From Lentisalinibacter sp037382365 (lineage in GTDB: Bacteria > Pseudomonadota > Gammaproteobacteria > Steroidobacterales > Woeseiaceae), in the NCBI GenBank assembly GCA_037382365.1, contig JARRPZ010000088.1, positions 1 to 23,384 on the forward strand: a stretch of 23,384 nt of DNA, in the 5' to 3' direction. Shown one piece after another: positions 1 through 8,634 of the stretch. Each line of letters starts with the position of its first letter. Position 1 is the stretch's first letter. A program made the translations under genes and the position numbers. The notes below the pieces were generated by a model. It did not search any database, was not told the DNA's origin, and worked only from the letters and a program-made list of their open reading frames with translations.

Positions 1-11
1 GCTCGCGGGAG

Positions 12-17
12 TATGAT
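12..17 (+). promoter_or_regulatory. Putative -10 box of the tRNA-Pro promoter
   Basis: TATGAT matches the sigma-70 -10 consensus at five of six positions and lies 15 bases before the tRNA 5' end. It is followed by a G/C-rich stretch (gccgccgg), as expected for a discriminator at stringently controlled stable-RNA promoters. The -35 element would fall outside the window, so the call rests on the -10 box and spacing only. Confidence 0.4.
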
Positions 18-32
18 TCAGCCGCCGGACGT

Positions 33-109
<77 letters not shown>

Positions 110-147
110 TTCGGTTTCTTTCTCCTCCCTCTCCTCGAACCGAGCGC

Positions 148-1416
148 TCAATCGCGGGCCAGCAACTCCGCGGTCGGCATGGCATGCCCGTCCTGCCGGA
201 TGATCCGATCCTCGATGCCGAGCAGGATCGGTTCCGCTTTTTCCCGGTAGATATTGACTTTGGCGTTGTACACGCAACGACATAGGCCGTGTTTGTCGGC
301 GATCTCGAGCTTCCGGATCGAGTATCCGCCCGACGCGAGTCTCTCACCCGTCAGATAGCACTTGATCGCGGAGATCCGTTCCCCGGAGAGGACGATGCCC
401 CGGAGACGCGACAGATCGTGCCGGGCATGGTCCACGAATCGTATCGCGTCCAGCGGTGGTCCCTCGCCCTGCGCTCCGTCGATCGGTCCATTGGCCCTGA
501 AGTCGCCGACGAATATCTGACCCGGCATGGCACGCTCGATCATACGCGCCAGCTCGATGGTGACCTCGCCGACGATGTAATCGTGGACCGTCGGGTTCAG
601 CCCCTCCGCCTGGTGAAACTCGTAGCAGCTCCCGACATGGAATGCGGCCCGCAAACGTGGCACCGAGTCTACCCTGGCCTTGCTGCGGGCAATCGCGTTA
701 TCCGCCAGCACGAGATGCATGAAGTGGTAGAGGTTCCTATTGGCCTCGCATCCCCCCTCGCGATTCCAGATATAGAATCCGTCGCCGGTCGAGGAGCGGG
801 CGAAATTGATATCGAGCTCACCTTCGAGCATCTTCGCGTAAGCCGAATTGAGCGAATAGGACAGGCTGTTCAGCTGTGTCATCTGTTCGAACGGGCTCAG
901 CAGACTGAATCCGACGATATCGAACAACGCCACGGCCCGGTTCTCCACGTAACTGATGCCGTAGCGCTTGACCATCATCTCGATGCTGCGTACTTCCGTC
1001 GCCGAACCGCTCAACGGTTCGCGCAGATGTACGATGAGTGGTTCTGCCTGCAGCAGTCGCGCTGCCTTCTGCATCTGACCCGGGGACAGCTGGCGAAACC
1101 CGCAGATGAGATCCATGATGAATCGTTCCGAGACGCGCCCCGCTCCGGGAGTGGCGGAATCCGCCACGGCAGTGTATTCGGCGACCGCGTAGTGCGGCAC
1201 GACCAGGAGCGCCACGCCGGCGGGGTGGGGGCTCCAGCTCAGGATGCAGTTTTGACCGAGACCCCACGCCCGGTGCAATTCGGCCTCCAGTTGCACGAGG
1301 TTGCTTCGTTGGCGCAGATCCATCTCCGGGGGAAATTCCGTCAGGGCGCCGAGGCGCAGCGGCAGCCGGCTCGACGGCCTTGGCCGCGCGGCAGCGTATA
1401 TCTCTTCCGATGTCAT
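148..1416 (-). CDS. Class III adenylate/guanylate cyclase domain protein
   Basis: 422-residue protein with a central class III nucleotide-cyclase homology domain at about residues 158-305. FDIVGFS carries the first metal-binding Asp (D166) and STGDGFYIW the second (D212), followed by a segment ending in GEVTIELAR...MPGQIFVGD typical of the C-terminal half of these domains. Canonical cyclases have Asn then Arg about four residues apart in that last segment (VNxAAR). Here Arg (R291) is kept but the Asn position reads Ile/Glu, so activity or substrate is uncertain. Residues 1-150 and 310-422 resemble nothing I recognise. No signal peptide or membrane segment is visible, suggesting a cytosolic protein. 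The start is supported by GGAG 6 bases upstream of ATG. It is transcribed away from the flavoenzyme gene. It could make a cyclic nucleotide signal or be a degenerate sensor. Confidence 0.75.
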   Translation of the reverse strand: MTSEEIYAAARPRPSSRLPLRLGALTEFPPEMDLRQRSNLVQLEAELHRAWGLGQNCILSWSPHPAGVALLVVPHYAVAEYTAVADSATPGAGRVSERFIMDLICGFRQLSPGQMQKAARLLQAEPLIVHLREPLSGSATEVRSIEMMVKRYGISYVENRAVALFDIVGFSLLSPFEQMTQLNSLSYSLNSAYAKMLEGELDINFARSSTGDGFYIWNREGGCEANRNLYHFMHLVLADNAIARSKARVDSVPRLRAAFHVGSCYEFHQAEGLNPTVHDYIVGEVTIELARMIERAMPGQIFVGDFRANGPIDGAQGEGPPLDAIRFVDHARHDLSRLRGIVLSGERISAIKCYLTGERLASGGYSIRKLEIADKHGLCRCVYNAKVNIYREKAEPILLGIEDRIIRQDGHAMPTAELLARD

Positions 1417-1570
1417 GACGTCTCCGGCGGATTCGGTGGCGCCGATCGTTCGGGCCGAACGGGTCCGCGAGGGTCATTGCCGCTCAGGACTGCCCGGAAA
1501 GCGCCACGGCTCGGCGAGCAAGGTAATGAAGCGCCGATCAGTATGCAAGGGGTCGATCACCTCCGGGCGT

Positions 1571-1579
1571 TGATAGAAT
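1571..1579 (+). promoter_or_regulatory. Putative extended -10 promoter for the flavoenzyme-kinase pair
   Basis: TGATAGAAT fits an extended -10 element (TGn followed by TAGAAT, five of six matches to consensus). The sequence 17 bases upstream (GGTCGA) is a poor -35, which extended -10 promoters tolerate. Transcription would begin near 1586, almost at the ATG at 1587. It sits in the 235-base gap between divergent genes, where a promoter is expected. No transcript data support it. Confidence 0.4.
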
Positions 1580-1586
1580 CCGATCC

Positions 1587-1652
1587 ATGACCGGAACCTG
1601 GCATATTGCGCACTTCGGTACCGCGCGATGGATCCGCGGGGCGAGGGCCTGA
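1587..1652 (+). CDS. Possible 21-codon leader ORF coupled to the flavoenzyme gene
   Basis: ATG at 1587 opens a 21-residue reading frame whose TGA (1650-1652) shares its A with the ATG at 1652, the preferred start of the next gene. Such TGATG junctions are typical of translational coupling. No Shine-Dalgarno sequence precedes it, but the predicted transcription start lies within a base or two, so it could be leaderless. The predicted peptide is basic with two Trp and two His residues and resembles nothing I know. A chance ORF cannot be excluded in GC-rich DNA. Confidence 0.25.
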   Translation: MTGTWHIAHFGTARWIRGARA

Positions 1653-3052
1653 TGGCCGCACTGGACGAGCTGCGGGAAGTCGTAGGAGAGGCTGGCTGTC
1701 TCGAGGATACGGACGCCATGGCGCCCTACCTGCGGGACTGGCGTGGCCGCTACAGGAGCGAGGTACCCATGGTATTGCTGCCCACGAATACCGGGCAGGT
1801 GTCGGCCCTCGTCTCGATCTGCGCCAGGGAGGGCATCGCCGTCGTGCCCCAGGGTGGCAATACCGGGCTCTGCGGCGGCGCGGTCGCGCCGGCCGACCGG
1901 CCTCGGGTGATTCTCAATCTCGGCCGGATGAACCGGGTGCGGGCTGTCAGCACGGAAGGCGGCTACATCATTGCCGAGGCCGGCTGCGTACTGGCCGATC
2001 TGCAAGCGGCTGCGGAGGCGGTCGACCGGCTTTTCCCGCTGAGCCTGGCGGCCGAGGGCACCTGCCAGATCGGTGGCAATCTGTCGACGAATGCCGGCGG
2101 TCTGAACGTGCTCCGTTACGGCACGGCGCGCCGGCAGGTACTCGGTCTCGAGGTCGTGCTGTCGGACGGGCGGATCTGGGAGGGTCTGCGCACCCTGCGA
2201 AAGAACACGGCGGGGTATGCGCTGCGGGATCTGTTCATCGGCGCAGAGGGCACGCTCGGGGTCATCACGGCGGCCGTGTTGCGGCTCTATCCGCGGCCGG
2301 CCGATATCGCCACCGCGATGCTGGCGCTGTCTTCACCGGACCAGGCGCTCGCCGTACTGGACACGATGCGCCGCTTTCTCGGCGAAGAGATCAGCGCTTT
2401 CGAGTTGATTTCGGATACAGCGCTGCGCTTCGTTCTGGACCATATCCCGGATACCCGCAACCCGTTCGATCAGCACTATGCCGCCTACCTTTTGATCGAG
2501 AATACGTCGGCGACCCACGGAGAGGCCATGCCCCGTCTCGAGCGGGCGCTCGAAGAGGCGCTGGCCGGCGGCCTCATCCTGGATGCCGCGCCGGTCACGG
2601 ACGGTCGGCGCCGGGCTGCGCTCTGGCGGCTCCGGCATGCCATCCCGGAGGCGCAGCGCCACGAAGGCGTGAGCCTCAAGCACGACGTTTCGCTACCCCT
2701 GGAGCGCATCGGAGAGTTCCTGCGGAAGGCCGGCGCCGCGATATCGGCGGCGGTGCCAGGCGCGCGGATTGTTGCCTTCGGACACGTCGGCGACGGCAAT
2801 CTCCACTACAATCTCAGCCAGCCGGAAGGCGGTGACGCCGCGGTTTTCCGCGCGCTGGAGCCCGCCGTAAACGAGATTGTCTTCGACATCGTGGACGCCT
2901 GCGGCGGGAGTTTCAGTGCCGAACATGGCGTCGGCCTGTTGCGCCGGCCCGAGATGCGGCACTATCTCGGCGACACTGAACTGGACCTGATGAGCCGTCT
3001 GAAGTCCGCACTCGATCCCGCGGGCATTATGAACCCCGGGAAGATACTTTGA
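1652..3052 (+). CDS. FAD-linked D-2-hydroxyacid dehydrogenase (D-2-hydroxyglutarate dehydrogenase/GlcD family)
   Basis: 466-residue flavoprotein expected to oxidise a D-2-hydroxyacid to the 2-oxoacid and pass electrons to an acceptor. The N-terminal PCMH-type FAD domain shows VVPQGGNTGLCGG (about residues 65-77), GGNLSTNAGG and FIGAEGTLGVITAA. The C-terminal FAD-oxidase domain shows FGHVGDGNLHYN and FSAEHGVGLLRR, whose histidines and acidic residues bind metal and substrate in this family. The early DWRGRYR motif is typical of the bacterial D-2-hydroxyglutarate dehydrogenase subgroup, but exact substrate cannot be read from sequence. An upstream ATG at 1628 is in frame, giving eight more residues, but lacks a ribosome-binding site. 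ATG 1652 has GAGGG six bases upstream and overlaps the stop of a small ORF. The next gene overlaps its stop codon by four bases, implying co-translation with the kinase. Confidence 0.85.
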   Translation: MAALDELREVVGEAGCLEDTDAMAPYLRDWRGRYRSEVPMVLLPTNTGQVSALVSICAREGIAVVPQGGNTGLCGGAVAPADRPRVILNLGRMNRVRAVSTEGGYIIAEAGCVLADLQAAAEAVDRLFPLSLAAEGTCQIGGNLSTNAGGLNVLRYGTARRQVLGLEVVLSDGRIWEGLRTLRKNTAGYALRDLFIGAEGTLGVITAAVLRLYPRPADIATAMLALSSPDQALAVLDTMRRFLGEEISAFELISDTALRFVLDHIPDTRNPFDQHYAAYLLIENTSATHGEAMPRLERALEEALAGGLILDAAPVTDGRRRAALWRLRHAIPEAQRHEGVSLKHDVSLPLERIGEFLRKAGAAISAAVPGARIVAFGHVGDGNLHYNLSQPEGGDAAVFRALEPAVNEIVFDIVDACGGSFSAEHGVGLLRRPEMRHYLGDTELDLMSRLKSALDPAGIMNPGKIL

Positions 3053-4161
3053 GTCAATCGATTGACAAAGACGCCGCCGACCGCCCGCGATCCGGCTCGT
3101 CCACTGCATACCCGGCCGTAACGAAGGAATCCGGTTCGGCTTCGTCGGCGAGCGAAGCGATAGGCACCGATCCGCTGCCGGCAGACCGACGCAGGGCGGG
3201 CCGGCACAGGAGCCGTGACGACGACACGGTGCGCGAATTGCCCGTCGGCACCGTCATCGGTGAGCGTTACGAACTGCGTCGCCGAGTCGCCGGCGGCAGC
3301 ATGGGAGTGGTTTACAAGGCCCTCGATCTAAAGCGCACCATGACGAACCGGGAGGCGTCGTGGGTCGCAGTCAAGCTGCTCACGCCGCGACTCGATCGCT
3401 ACGCTCCGGCACTGAGGGGATTCCGACATGAAGCGGAGACCGGACTCGCACTCAACCACCCGAATATCGTGCGGTTCCACGGCCTGGAACAGGACGGCGA
3501 GCGTTTCTACATCGTCATGGAATGGTTGCCCGGTTGCTCCCTGGCGGACTGGCTGGACGGACTCGAAGGCGCGCCGATGCCGGAAGAGGCCGTTGAGCGC
3601 ATCGTACAGGGTCTCGGCGCAGCGCTGAGCCATGCCCACGGGCGTGCCATCGTGCATGCCGACGTGAAGCCCGGCAACGTCATGCTACTGCCGGACGGCG
3701 GCGTGCGACTTTGCGATTTCGGTATCGCCCGGCCGGATGCGATGCCGGACACACGCGCGGCCGACGGGAGCATACTGCGGGCGGCGACGCCGGCTTATTC
3801 GAGCCCGCAGGTCCTGCAGGGGAAGACGCCAACCGTACGCGATGATGTTTATTCGCTCGGATGTGTGGTCTACCGGATGCTCGCGGGCCATCGCGTTTAC
3901 GGCAACCGTAATGCGATCGATGCACACTCGTCGGGCGAGATGCCACGCCCGATCGAGACGCTCGAACCGCATCGCTGGGAAGCGTTGCGGCAGGCACTTT
4001 CTTACCGCCGGAGCGACCGCCAGCGTGACGTAGCGACATTCGTCCGGGAAGTGATGCCGCGGCGCCGGCGTCGGGGTGTACGTCCGCTGTTCGCGGTGCT
4101 GCTGATACTGCTGGTTTTGGATGCCGCCGCGGCGCTTGCCCTGTACCTCGGAGTGACCTGA
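3049..4161 (+). CDS. Hanks-type serine/threonine protein kinase with C-terminal membrane anchor
   Basis: 370-residue protein starting at TTG, overlapping the previous stop as TTGA, with GGGAAG five bases upstream. Residues 1-60 are Ser/Asp/Arg-rich and probably disordered. The kinase domain (about 70-335) has a glycine-rich loop (VAGGSMGVVY, 80-89), the ATP-binding lysine in VAVK (K109), catalytic loop HADVKPGN (203-210, D205), DFG at 223-225 and APE-like TPAYSSPQ. HRD is replaced by HAD, so this is a non-RD kinase, common among bacterial homologues. A basic stop-transfer RRRRRGVR precedes one hydrophobic helix (about 345-368), so the kinase domain is likely cytosolic and tail-anchored. No PASTA or other sensor domain follows. 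The overlap with the flavoenzyme suggests linked function, but the target is unknown. Confidence 0.88.
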   Translation: MSQSIDKDAADRPRSGSSTAYPAVTKESGSASSASEAIGTDPLPADRRRAGRHRSRDDDTVRELPVGTVIGERYELRRRVAGGSMGVVYKALDLKRTMTNREASWVAVKLLTPRLDRYAPALRGFRHEAETGLALNHPNIVRFHGLEQDGERFYIVMEWLPGCSLADWLDGLEGAPMPEEAVERIVQGLGAALSHAHGRAIVHADVKPGNVMLLPDGGVRLCDFGIARPDAMPDTRAADGSILRAATPAYSSPQVLQGKTPTVRDDVYSLGCVVYRMLAGHRVYGNRNAIDAHSSGEMPRPIETLEPHRWEALRQALSYRRSDRQRDVATFVREVMPRRRRRGVRPLFAVLLILLVLDAAAALALYLGVT

Positions 4162-4190
4162 TCCCGCCCCGCGGGACCACGCTGATCCGC

Positions 4191-4196
4191 TACAAT
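4191..4196 (+). promoter_or_regulatory. Putative -10 box upstream of ilvD
   Basis: TACAAT matches the sigma-70 -10 consensus at five of six positions, 71 bases before the ilvD start. No good -35 is visible 16-18 bases upstream. The 106-base gap after the kinase gene is the only sizeable one in this direction. It also holds a small hairpin just after the kinase stop (TCCCG/CGGGA, 4162-4176, no T run) and another in the ilvD leader (CCGGGA/TCCCGG, 4235-4249). Weak evidence overall. Confidence 0.3.
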
Positions 4197-4267
4197 GCCC
4201 GCTCGGTCTGGCGGTGCCGGGTGTGTGCCAGGGGCCGGGACAGTCCCGGATCCGCGACGGAGGCAAT

Positions 4268-5959
4268 GTGAGCGACAGGAAGGACACGCGACGCTATTCC
4301 CGTATCGTAGTGGACGGTATCGAGCATGCTCCCGGGCGGGCGATGCTGCGGGCAGTCGGCTTCCGCGACGAAGACTTCACCAAACCCCAGGTCGGCATTG
4401 CTTCCACCTGGAGTATGGTCACACCCTGCAACATGCACATCGATGGACTGGCGGAGTCGGCGGCGGAGGGGGCGGACGACGCCGGCGGCAAGGCTGTCAT
4501 CTTCAATACGATCAGTGTCTCCGACGGGATCTCGATGGGCACGCCGGGGATGCGCTATTCCCTCGTATCGCGTGAAGTGATCGCCGATTCCATCGAGGCC
4601 GTGGCGGGTGCTCAGGGGTTCGACGGTCTGGTCACGATCGGCGGATGCGACAAGAATATGCCCGGTTGCGTCATGGCCATGGCCAGGCTCGACCGGCCGT
4701 CGGTGTTCGTCTACGGCGGCACTATCCAGCCGGGCCCGAAACGCCGTGACATCGTCTCGGTCTTCGAGGCGGTCGGCGGCGTGTCAGCCGGTTCGATGGA
4801 TGCCGAGCAACTCGACGAGGTGGAGCGGACCGCGATCCCGGGCCCCGGCGCCTGCGGCGGGATGTACACGGCCAACACCATGGCTTCCGCCATCGAGGCA
4901 CTCGGGCTGAGCCTGCCGGACAGTTCGGCTCAGGAAGCCGTCTCGCGCGCCAAGGTGGAGGATTGCAGGCGTGCCGGCCGTGCGGTTCTCGATATGCTGG
5001 AGAAGGACATCCGTCCGTCCCGGATATTGACGCGGGAGGCGTTCGAGAACGCCATCACGGTAGTCATCGCACTCGGCGGTTCGACAAACGCTGTCCTCCA
5101 TCTGCTGGCCATCGCCCACGCGGCGCGTGTGCCACTGGAACTCGACGATTTCACGCGCATCGGACGTCGCGTCCCGGTGCTCGCGGACCTGAAGCCGAGC
5201 GGGCGCTACGTCATGAGCGACCTCGTGGCCGTCGGTGGCATCCGACCGCTGATGAAGATACTCCTCGACGAAGGACTCCTGCATGGAGACTGTCTCACCG
5301 TCACCGGGCGCACACTTGCCGAGGACCTGGCCGGCATCGACCGCTATCCGGCCGGGCAGGACATCATCCGGTCGCCCGATGACCCGATCAAACCGGACAG
5401 TCACCTGGTGATACTGTACGGAAACGTCGCACCGGAAGGTGCCGTGGCGAAGATCTCCGGCAAGGAGGGCACGCGCTTCACCGGCCGGGCGCGCATCTTC
5501 GATGCCGAGGAACAGGCGCTGCAGGCGATCCTGGACGGAGCGGTGGTCGCCGGCGATGTCGTGGTCGTGCGCTACGAGGGGCCGGTCGGCGGGCCCGGCA
5601 TGAGAGAGATGCTGAGCCCGACCAGCGCGATCATGGGCAAAGGACTGGGCGACAAGGTGGCACTGATCACGGACGGCCGGTTCTCCGGCGGCAGTCACGG
5701 ATTCGTGGTTGGCCACGTGACGCCCGAGGCGGCTGTCGGCGGACCGATCGGACTGCTGCGGGACGGCGATCGCATCACGATCGACGCTGCGCGCAGGTCC
5801 ATCGACGTCGAACTCTCCGAGGCCGAGCTGGACGCGCGTCGGCGGCAATGGACACTCGAGAAGGACGGCCCCACGAGAGGTGTGCTGGCGAAGTATGCCC
5901 GGCAGGTCAGCTCGGCGTCCCTGGGCGCCGTGACCGACCGCTTCGACGCCGACACCTGA
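4268..5959 (+). CDS. ilvD: Dihydroxy-acid dehydratase IlvD
   Basis: 563-residue enzyme of isoleucine/valine synthesis that dehydrates 2,3-dihydroxy-3-methyl(iso)valerate to the 2-oxoacid. The three cysteines expected for the iron-sulfur cluster are C54 (TPCNMHID), C127 (GGCDKNMPGC) and C196 (PGACGGMYTANTM), spaced as in the short, [2Fe-2S]-type IlvD group. The C-terminal half shows GKEGTRFTGRA, YEGPVGGPGMREML and TDGRFSGGSHGFVVGH, all family signatures. GTG at 4268 is chosen because GGAGG lies five bases upstream; the open frame continues back to a GTG at 4214 with no ribosome-binding site and a non-conserved extension. The lysine fusion gene follows after 11 bases, so the two are probably co-transcribed. 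The length is normal and no lesion is seen. Confidence 0.96.
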   Translation: MSDRKDTRRYSRIVVDGIEHAPGRAMLRAVGFRDEDFTKPQVGIASTWSMVTPCNMHIDGLAESAAEGADDAGGKAVIFNTISVSDGISMGTPGMRYSLVSREVIADSIEAVAGAQGFDGLVTIGGCDKNMPGCVMAMARLDRPSVFVYGGTIQPGPKRRDIVSVFEAVGGVSAGSMDAEQLDEVERTAIPGPGACGGMYTANTMASAIEALGLSLPDSSAQEAVSRAKVEDCRRAGRAVLDMLEKDIRPSRILTREAFENAITVVIALGGSTNAVLHLLAIAHAARVPLELDDFTRIGRRVPVLADLKPSGRYVMSDLVAVGGIRPLMKILLDEGLLHGDCLTVTGRTLAEDLAGIDRYPAGQDIIRSPDDPIKPDSHLVILYGNVAPEGAVAKISGKEGTRFTGRARIFDAEEQALQAILDGAVVAGDVVVVRYEGPVGGPGMREMLSPTSAIMGKGLGDKVALITDGRFSGGSHGFVVGHVTPEAAVGGPIGLLRDGDRITIDAARRSIDVELSEAELDARRRQWTLEKDGPTRGVLAKYARQVSSASLGAVTDRFDADT

Positions 5960-5970
5960 AGGAAATCACG

Positions 5971-8619
5971 ATGGAGGACTCAGCGCTGCGGGAAGCGCCG
6001 TTCACCGACGCCCGGTCTCTGGGTGCGCCGGAGGAATACGCGGATTCCCGGTGGGTGGTCATGAAGTTCGGTGGCACCAGCATCGCGTCCCGGGACGACT
6101 GGGAACGCATTGCGGGTCTGCTGACCAACCGCATGGAGGCCGGACTTCGTCCGCTGGTCGTGTGCTCGGCGGTCGGCGGCGTATCCAATTCCCTGCATAC
6201 ACTGATCCGCCAGGCGATCGGCGGGGACCCCGATCCCGTGCTGGAAGATATCCTGGCGCGCCACCGCCAGCTCGCCGACGAGCTGGACATCGACGCGGAC
6301 GCAGTGATCGGTGAATACTTCGCGGAACTGCGCCAGCTGGCCGCCGGAGTACGTCTCATCCGCGAGGCGAGTCCGCGGGTGCAGGCCCGGCTGATGGCCC
6401 TCGGCGAACTCATGAGTACCCGTCTCGGCGGCGCGTGGCTCGGCACCCTCGGTATGGACCTCGTCTGGGCGGATGCCCGTGATTTTCTCTCGGCGACGGA
6501 GCAGCGGCACAAGAACGAGCGGCAGCATTTCCTGAGCGCCGTCTGTCTGCATGGCCGCGACCCCTCGCTGGAAGCCCGACTCGCCGCCGCCAACGAGGGC
6601 GCGATACTCACTCAGGGCTTCATCGCCCGTAACGTGGACGACGAGACGGTATTGCTGGGTCGGGGCGGTTCCGACACCTCCGCCGCGTACTTCGCCTCGC
6701 TGCTCGGGGCACGGCGGCTGGAGATATGGACCGACGTACCGGGCATGTTCAGTGCCAATCCGAGAGCGGTTCCGTCCGCCCGTCTCCTCACGGCACTGCA
6801 CTACGACGAGGCCCAGGAGATCGCCTCGACCGGCGGCAGCGTACTCCATCCCCGGTGCGTCCCGCCCATGCGCCGGGCAGAGATACCGATCCACGTACGC
6901 TGGACCGGCCGACCGGATCTGCCCGGCACGGTCGTCTCGGCGGCGACGCCGGAGGTCGAGCCCCAGGTCAAAGCCATCTCACTGCGCATGGGATTGACGC
7001 TGGTGTCGATGGAGGGCGTCGCGATGTGGCAGGAAGTCGGTTTCCTGGCCGATGCCTTCGAACTGTTCCGCCGGCATTCCGTGTCGGTGGACCTGATATC
7101 AACGTCGGAGAGCAACGTCACGGTGTCCATCGACACCGTGTCCGGCACGCTGGAGGGTGAGACGCTGGAGACCCTGGTCGAGGACATCGGCCGCTTGTGC
7201 CGGGTGCGAATAATCGAGGATTGTGCAGCGGTCAGCCTCGTCGGACGCAAGATCCGCACCATCCTGCATCGACTGGGCCCGGCCCTGGAAGTCTTCGAAG
7301 AGCAACGCATTCACCTGGTCAGCCAGGCGGCAAACGATCTGAATCTGACTTTCGTGGTCGATGACGAGCAGGGCTACCGGCTGGTGCAGAAGCTGCACAG
7401 CTCGATCATCGGTCCGCAAAGGCTCGGCGAAGCCTTCGGTCCCACATGGGAGGAACTGCAGTCGGACGAGCGCAAACCGAGGCGTCTCCCGCCGAGCTGG
7501 TGGTCGCATCGTCGCGACGAGTTGCTGGAACTGTCGGCAGCGGCATCACCTCGCTATGTGTACGACGGTGACACGATTCGGGCGGCGATCGGACGGTTAC
7601 GGGCCATCGATTCGGTGGATGCCGTCTTCTACGCCATGAAGGCGAATTCCAACCCGGACGTGCTGAGACTGGTCGAAGCCGAGGGCGTCAATTTCGAATG
7701 CGTATCGCCAGGAGAGATAGCCCGCGTCCTCGAGTTATTCCCGGGCATGGAGCGTGAGCGAATCCTCTTCACACCGAATTTCGCGCCCAGGGAGGAATAC
7801 GCCGCGGCCCTCGATCTCGGCGTCTGGGTAACACTGGACAATCTGCATACCCTGCGCGAGTGGCCGGACGTATTCCGCGGTCGCGACGTCTTCATCCGAC
7901 TGGATCCGGGTCAGGGGAGGGGCCACCACGAGCACGTACGCACGGCCGGTACTCACTCGAAGTTCGGTATACCGCTGTTCGAGCTCGACGAACTGGAGGC
8001 GCTCGCGGCCGGCGCCGACTGCCGGATCGTGGGAATCCACGCGCACACCGGGAGCGGCATACTCGATCCGACCAACTGGGCGGAGGTCGCCGGCGAACTC
8101 GCGGCAGCGGCGTCACGGTTTCCGGACGTGCATACCCTCGATCTCGGCGGGGGGCTCGGTATCCCCGAGAAGCCGGGACAGGAACCACTCGATACGGGCC
8201 ATCTCGCACGCATCCTGGATGAGCTGAAGAGAGCCTATCCCGACTATCGCCTGTGGCTGGAGCCCGGCCGATATCTTGTCGCCGAGGCCGGCGTATTGCT
8301 CGCGCGGGTGACCCAGACCAAGGGCAAGGGAGCGGTTCGCTATGTGGGCATAGAGACCGGCATGAACAGCCTGATCCGTCCCGCTCTTTACGGTGCCTAT
8401 CACGAGATCGTGAACCTGACACGGCTGAAGGAGCCGGCTACGGAGATCGTCACCGTAGTCGGGCCGATCTGCGAGAGCGGCGATCGGCTGGGGAACGATC
8501 GCCTGCTGCCCGAGTGCCGGGAGGGTGATCTCCTGCTCATCGCCAATACCGGCGCCTACGGCTACACGATGAGTTCCAGCTACAACTTGCGGGAACCGGC
8601 CGCCGAGACCGTGATCTGA
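5971..8619 (+). CDS. lysAC: Bifunctional aspartate kinase / diaminopimelate decarboxylase
   Basis: 882-residue fusion of the first and last enzymes of lysine synthesis (symbol informal). The N-terminal aspartate kinase starts with MKFGGTS (31-37), has LGRGGSDTSAAY, then TDVPGMFSANPR and STGGSVLHPR; it phosphorylates aspartate. Two ACT domains follow (about 332-400 and 415-490), the usual site of amino-acid feedback. From about 525 comes a PLP-dependent fold III decarboxylase: YAMKANSNP with PLP lysine K557, HAHTGSGI, LDLGGGLG (about 723-730), LEPGRYLV, GPICESGD with active-site C834 and NTGAYGYTMSSSYNLRE near the end. It converts meso-diaminopimelate to lysine. ATG 5971 has AAGGAA about six bases upstream; the frame is open further back into ilvD. 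The same fusion is known from Xanthomonas and Xylella. It ends 15 bases from convergent hisE, with no convincing terminator between. Confidence 0.95.
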   Translation: MEDSALREAPFTDARSLGAPEEYADSRWVVMKFGGTSIASRDDWERIAGLLTNRMEAGLRPLVVCSAVGGVSNSLHTLIRQAIGGDPDPVLEDILARHRQLADELDIDADAVIGEYFAELRQLAAGVRLIREASPRVQARLMALGELMSTRLGGAWLGTLGMDLVWADARDFLSATEQRHKNERQHFLSAVCLHGRDPSLEARLAAANEGAILTQGFIARNVDDETVLLGRGGSDTSAAYFASLLGARRLEIWTDVPGMFSANPRAVPSARLLTALHYDEAQEIASTGGSVLHPRCVPPMRRAEIPIHVRWTGRPDLPGTVVSAATPEVEPQVKAISLRMGLTLVSMEGVAMWQEVGFLADAFELFRRHSVSVDLISTSESNVTVSIDTVSGTLEGETLETLVEDIGRLCRVRIIEDCAAVSLVGRKIRTILHRLGPALEVFEEQRIHLVSQAANDLNLTFVVDDEQGYRLVQKLHSSIIGPQRLGEAFGPTWEELQSDERKPRRLPPSWWSHRRDELLELSAAASPRYVYDGDTIRAAIGRLRAIDSVDAVFYAMKANSNPDVLRLVEAEGVNFECVSPGEIARVLELFPGMERERILFTPNFAPREEYAAALDLGVWVTLDNLHTLREWPDVFRGRDVFIRLDPGQGRGHHEHVRTAGTHSKFGIPLFELDELEALAAGADCRIVGIHAHTGSGILDPTNWAEVAGELAAAASRFPDVHTLDLGGGLGIPEKPGQEPLDTGHLARILDELKRAYPDYRLWLEPGRYLVAEAGVLLARVTQTKGKGAVRYVGIETGMNSLIRPALYGAYHEIVNLTRLKEPATEIVTVVGPICESGDRLGNDRLLPECREGDLLLIANTGAYGYTMSSSYNLREPAAETVI

Positions 8620-8634
8620 CCCGTCGCGCCGTCC

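Noticed and set aside
111..143. Terminator after tRNA-Pro (TCGGTT/AACCGA)
   Set aside because: The loop is about 21 bases and the T-rich part is inside it, so it is unconvincing as an intrinsic terminator.
289..1590. 433-codon open frame on the + strand opposite the cyclase-like gene
   Set aside because: It mirrors a recognisable protein on the other strand, has no family motifs, and long antisense frames are common in GC-rich DNA.
4214..4267. Upstream GTG start for ilvD
   Set aside because: No ribosome-binding site and a non-conserved extension; GTG 4268 has GGAGG at good spacing.
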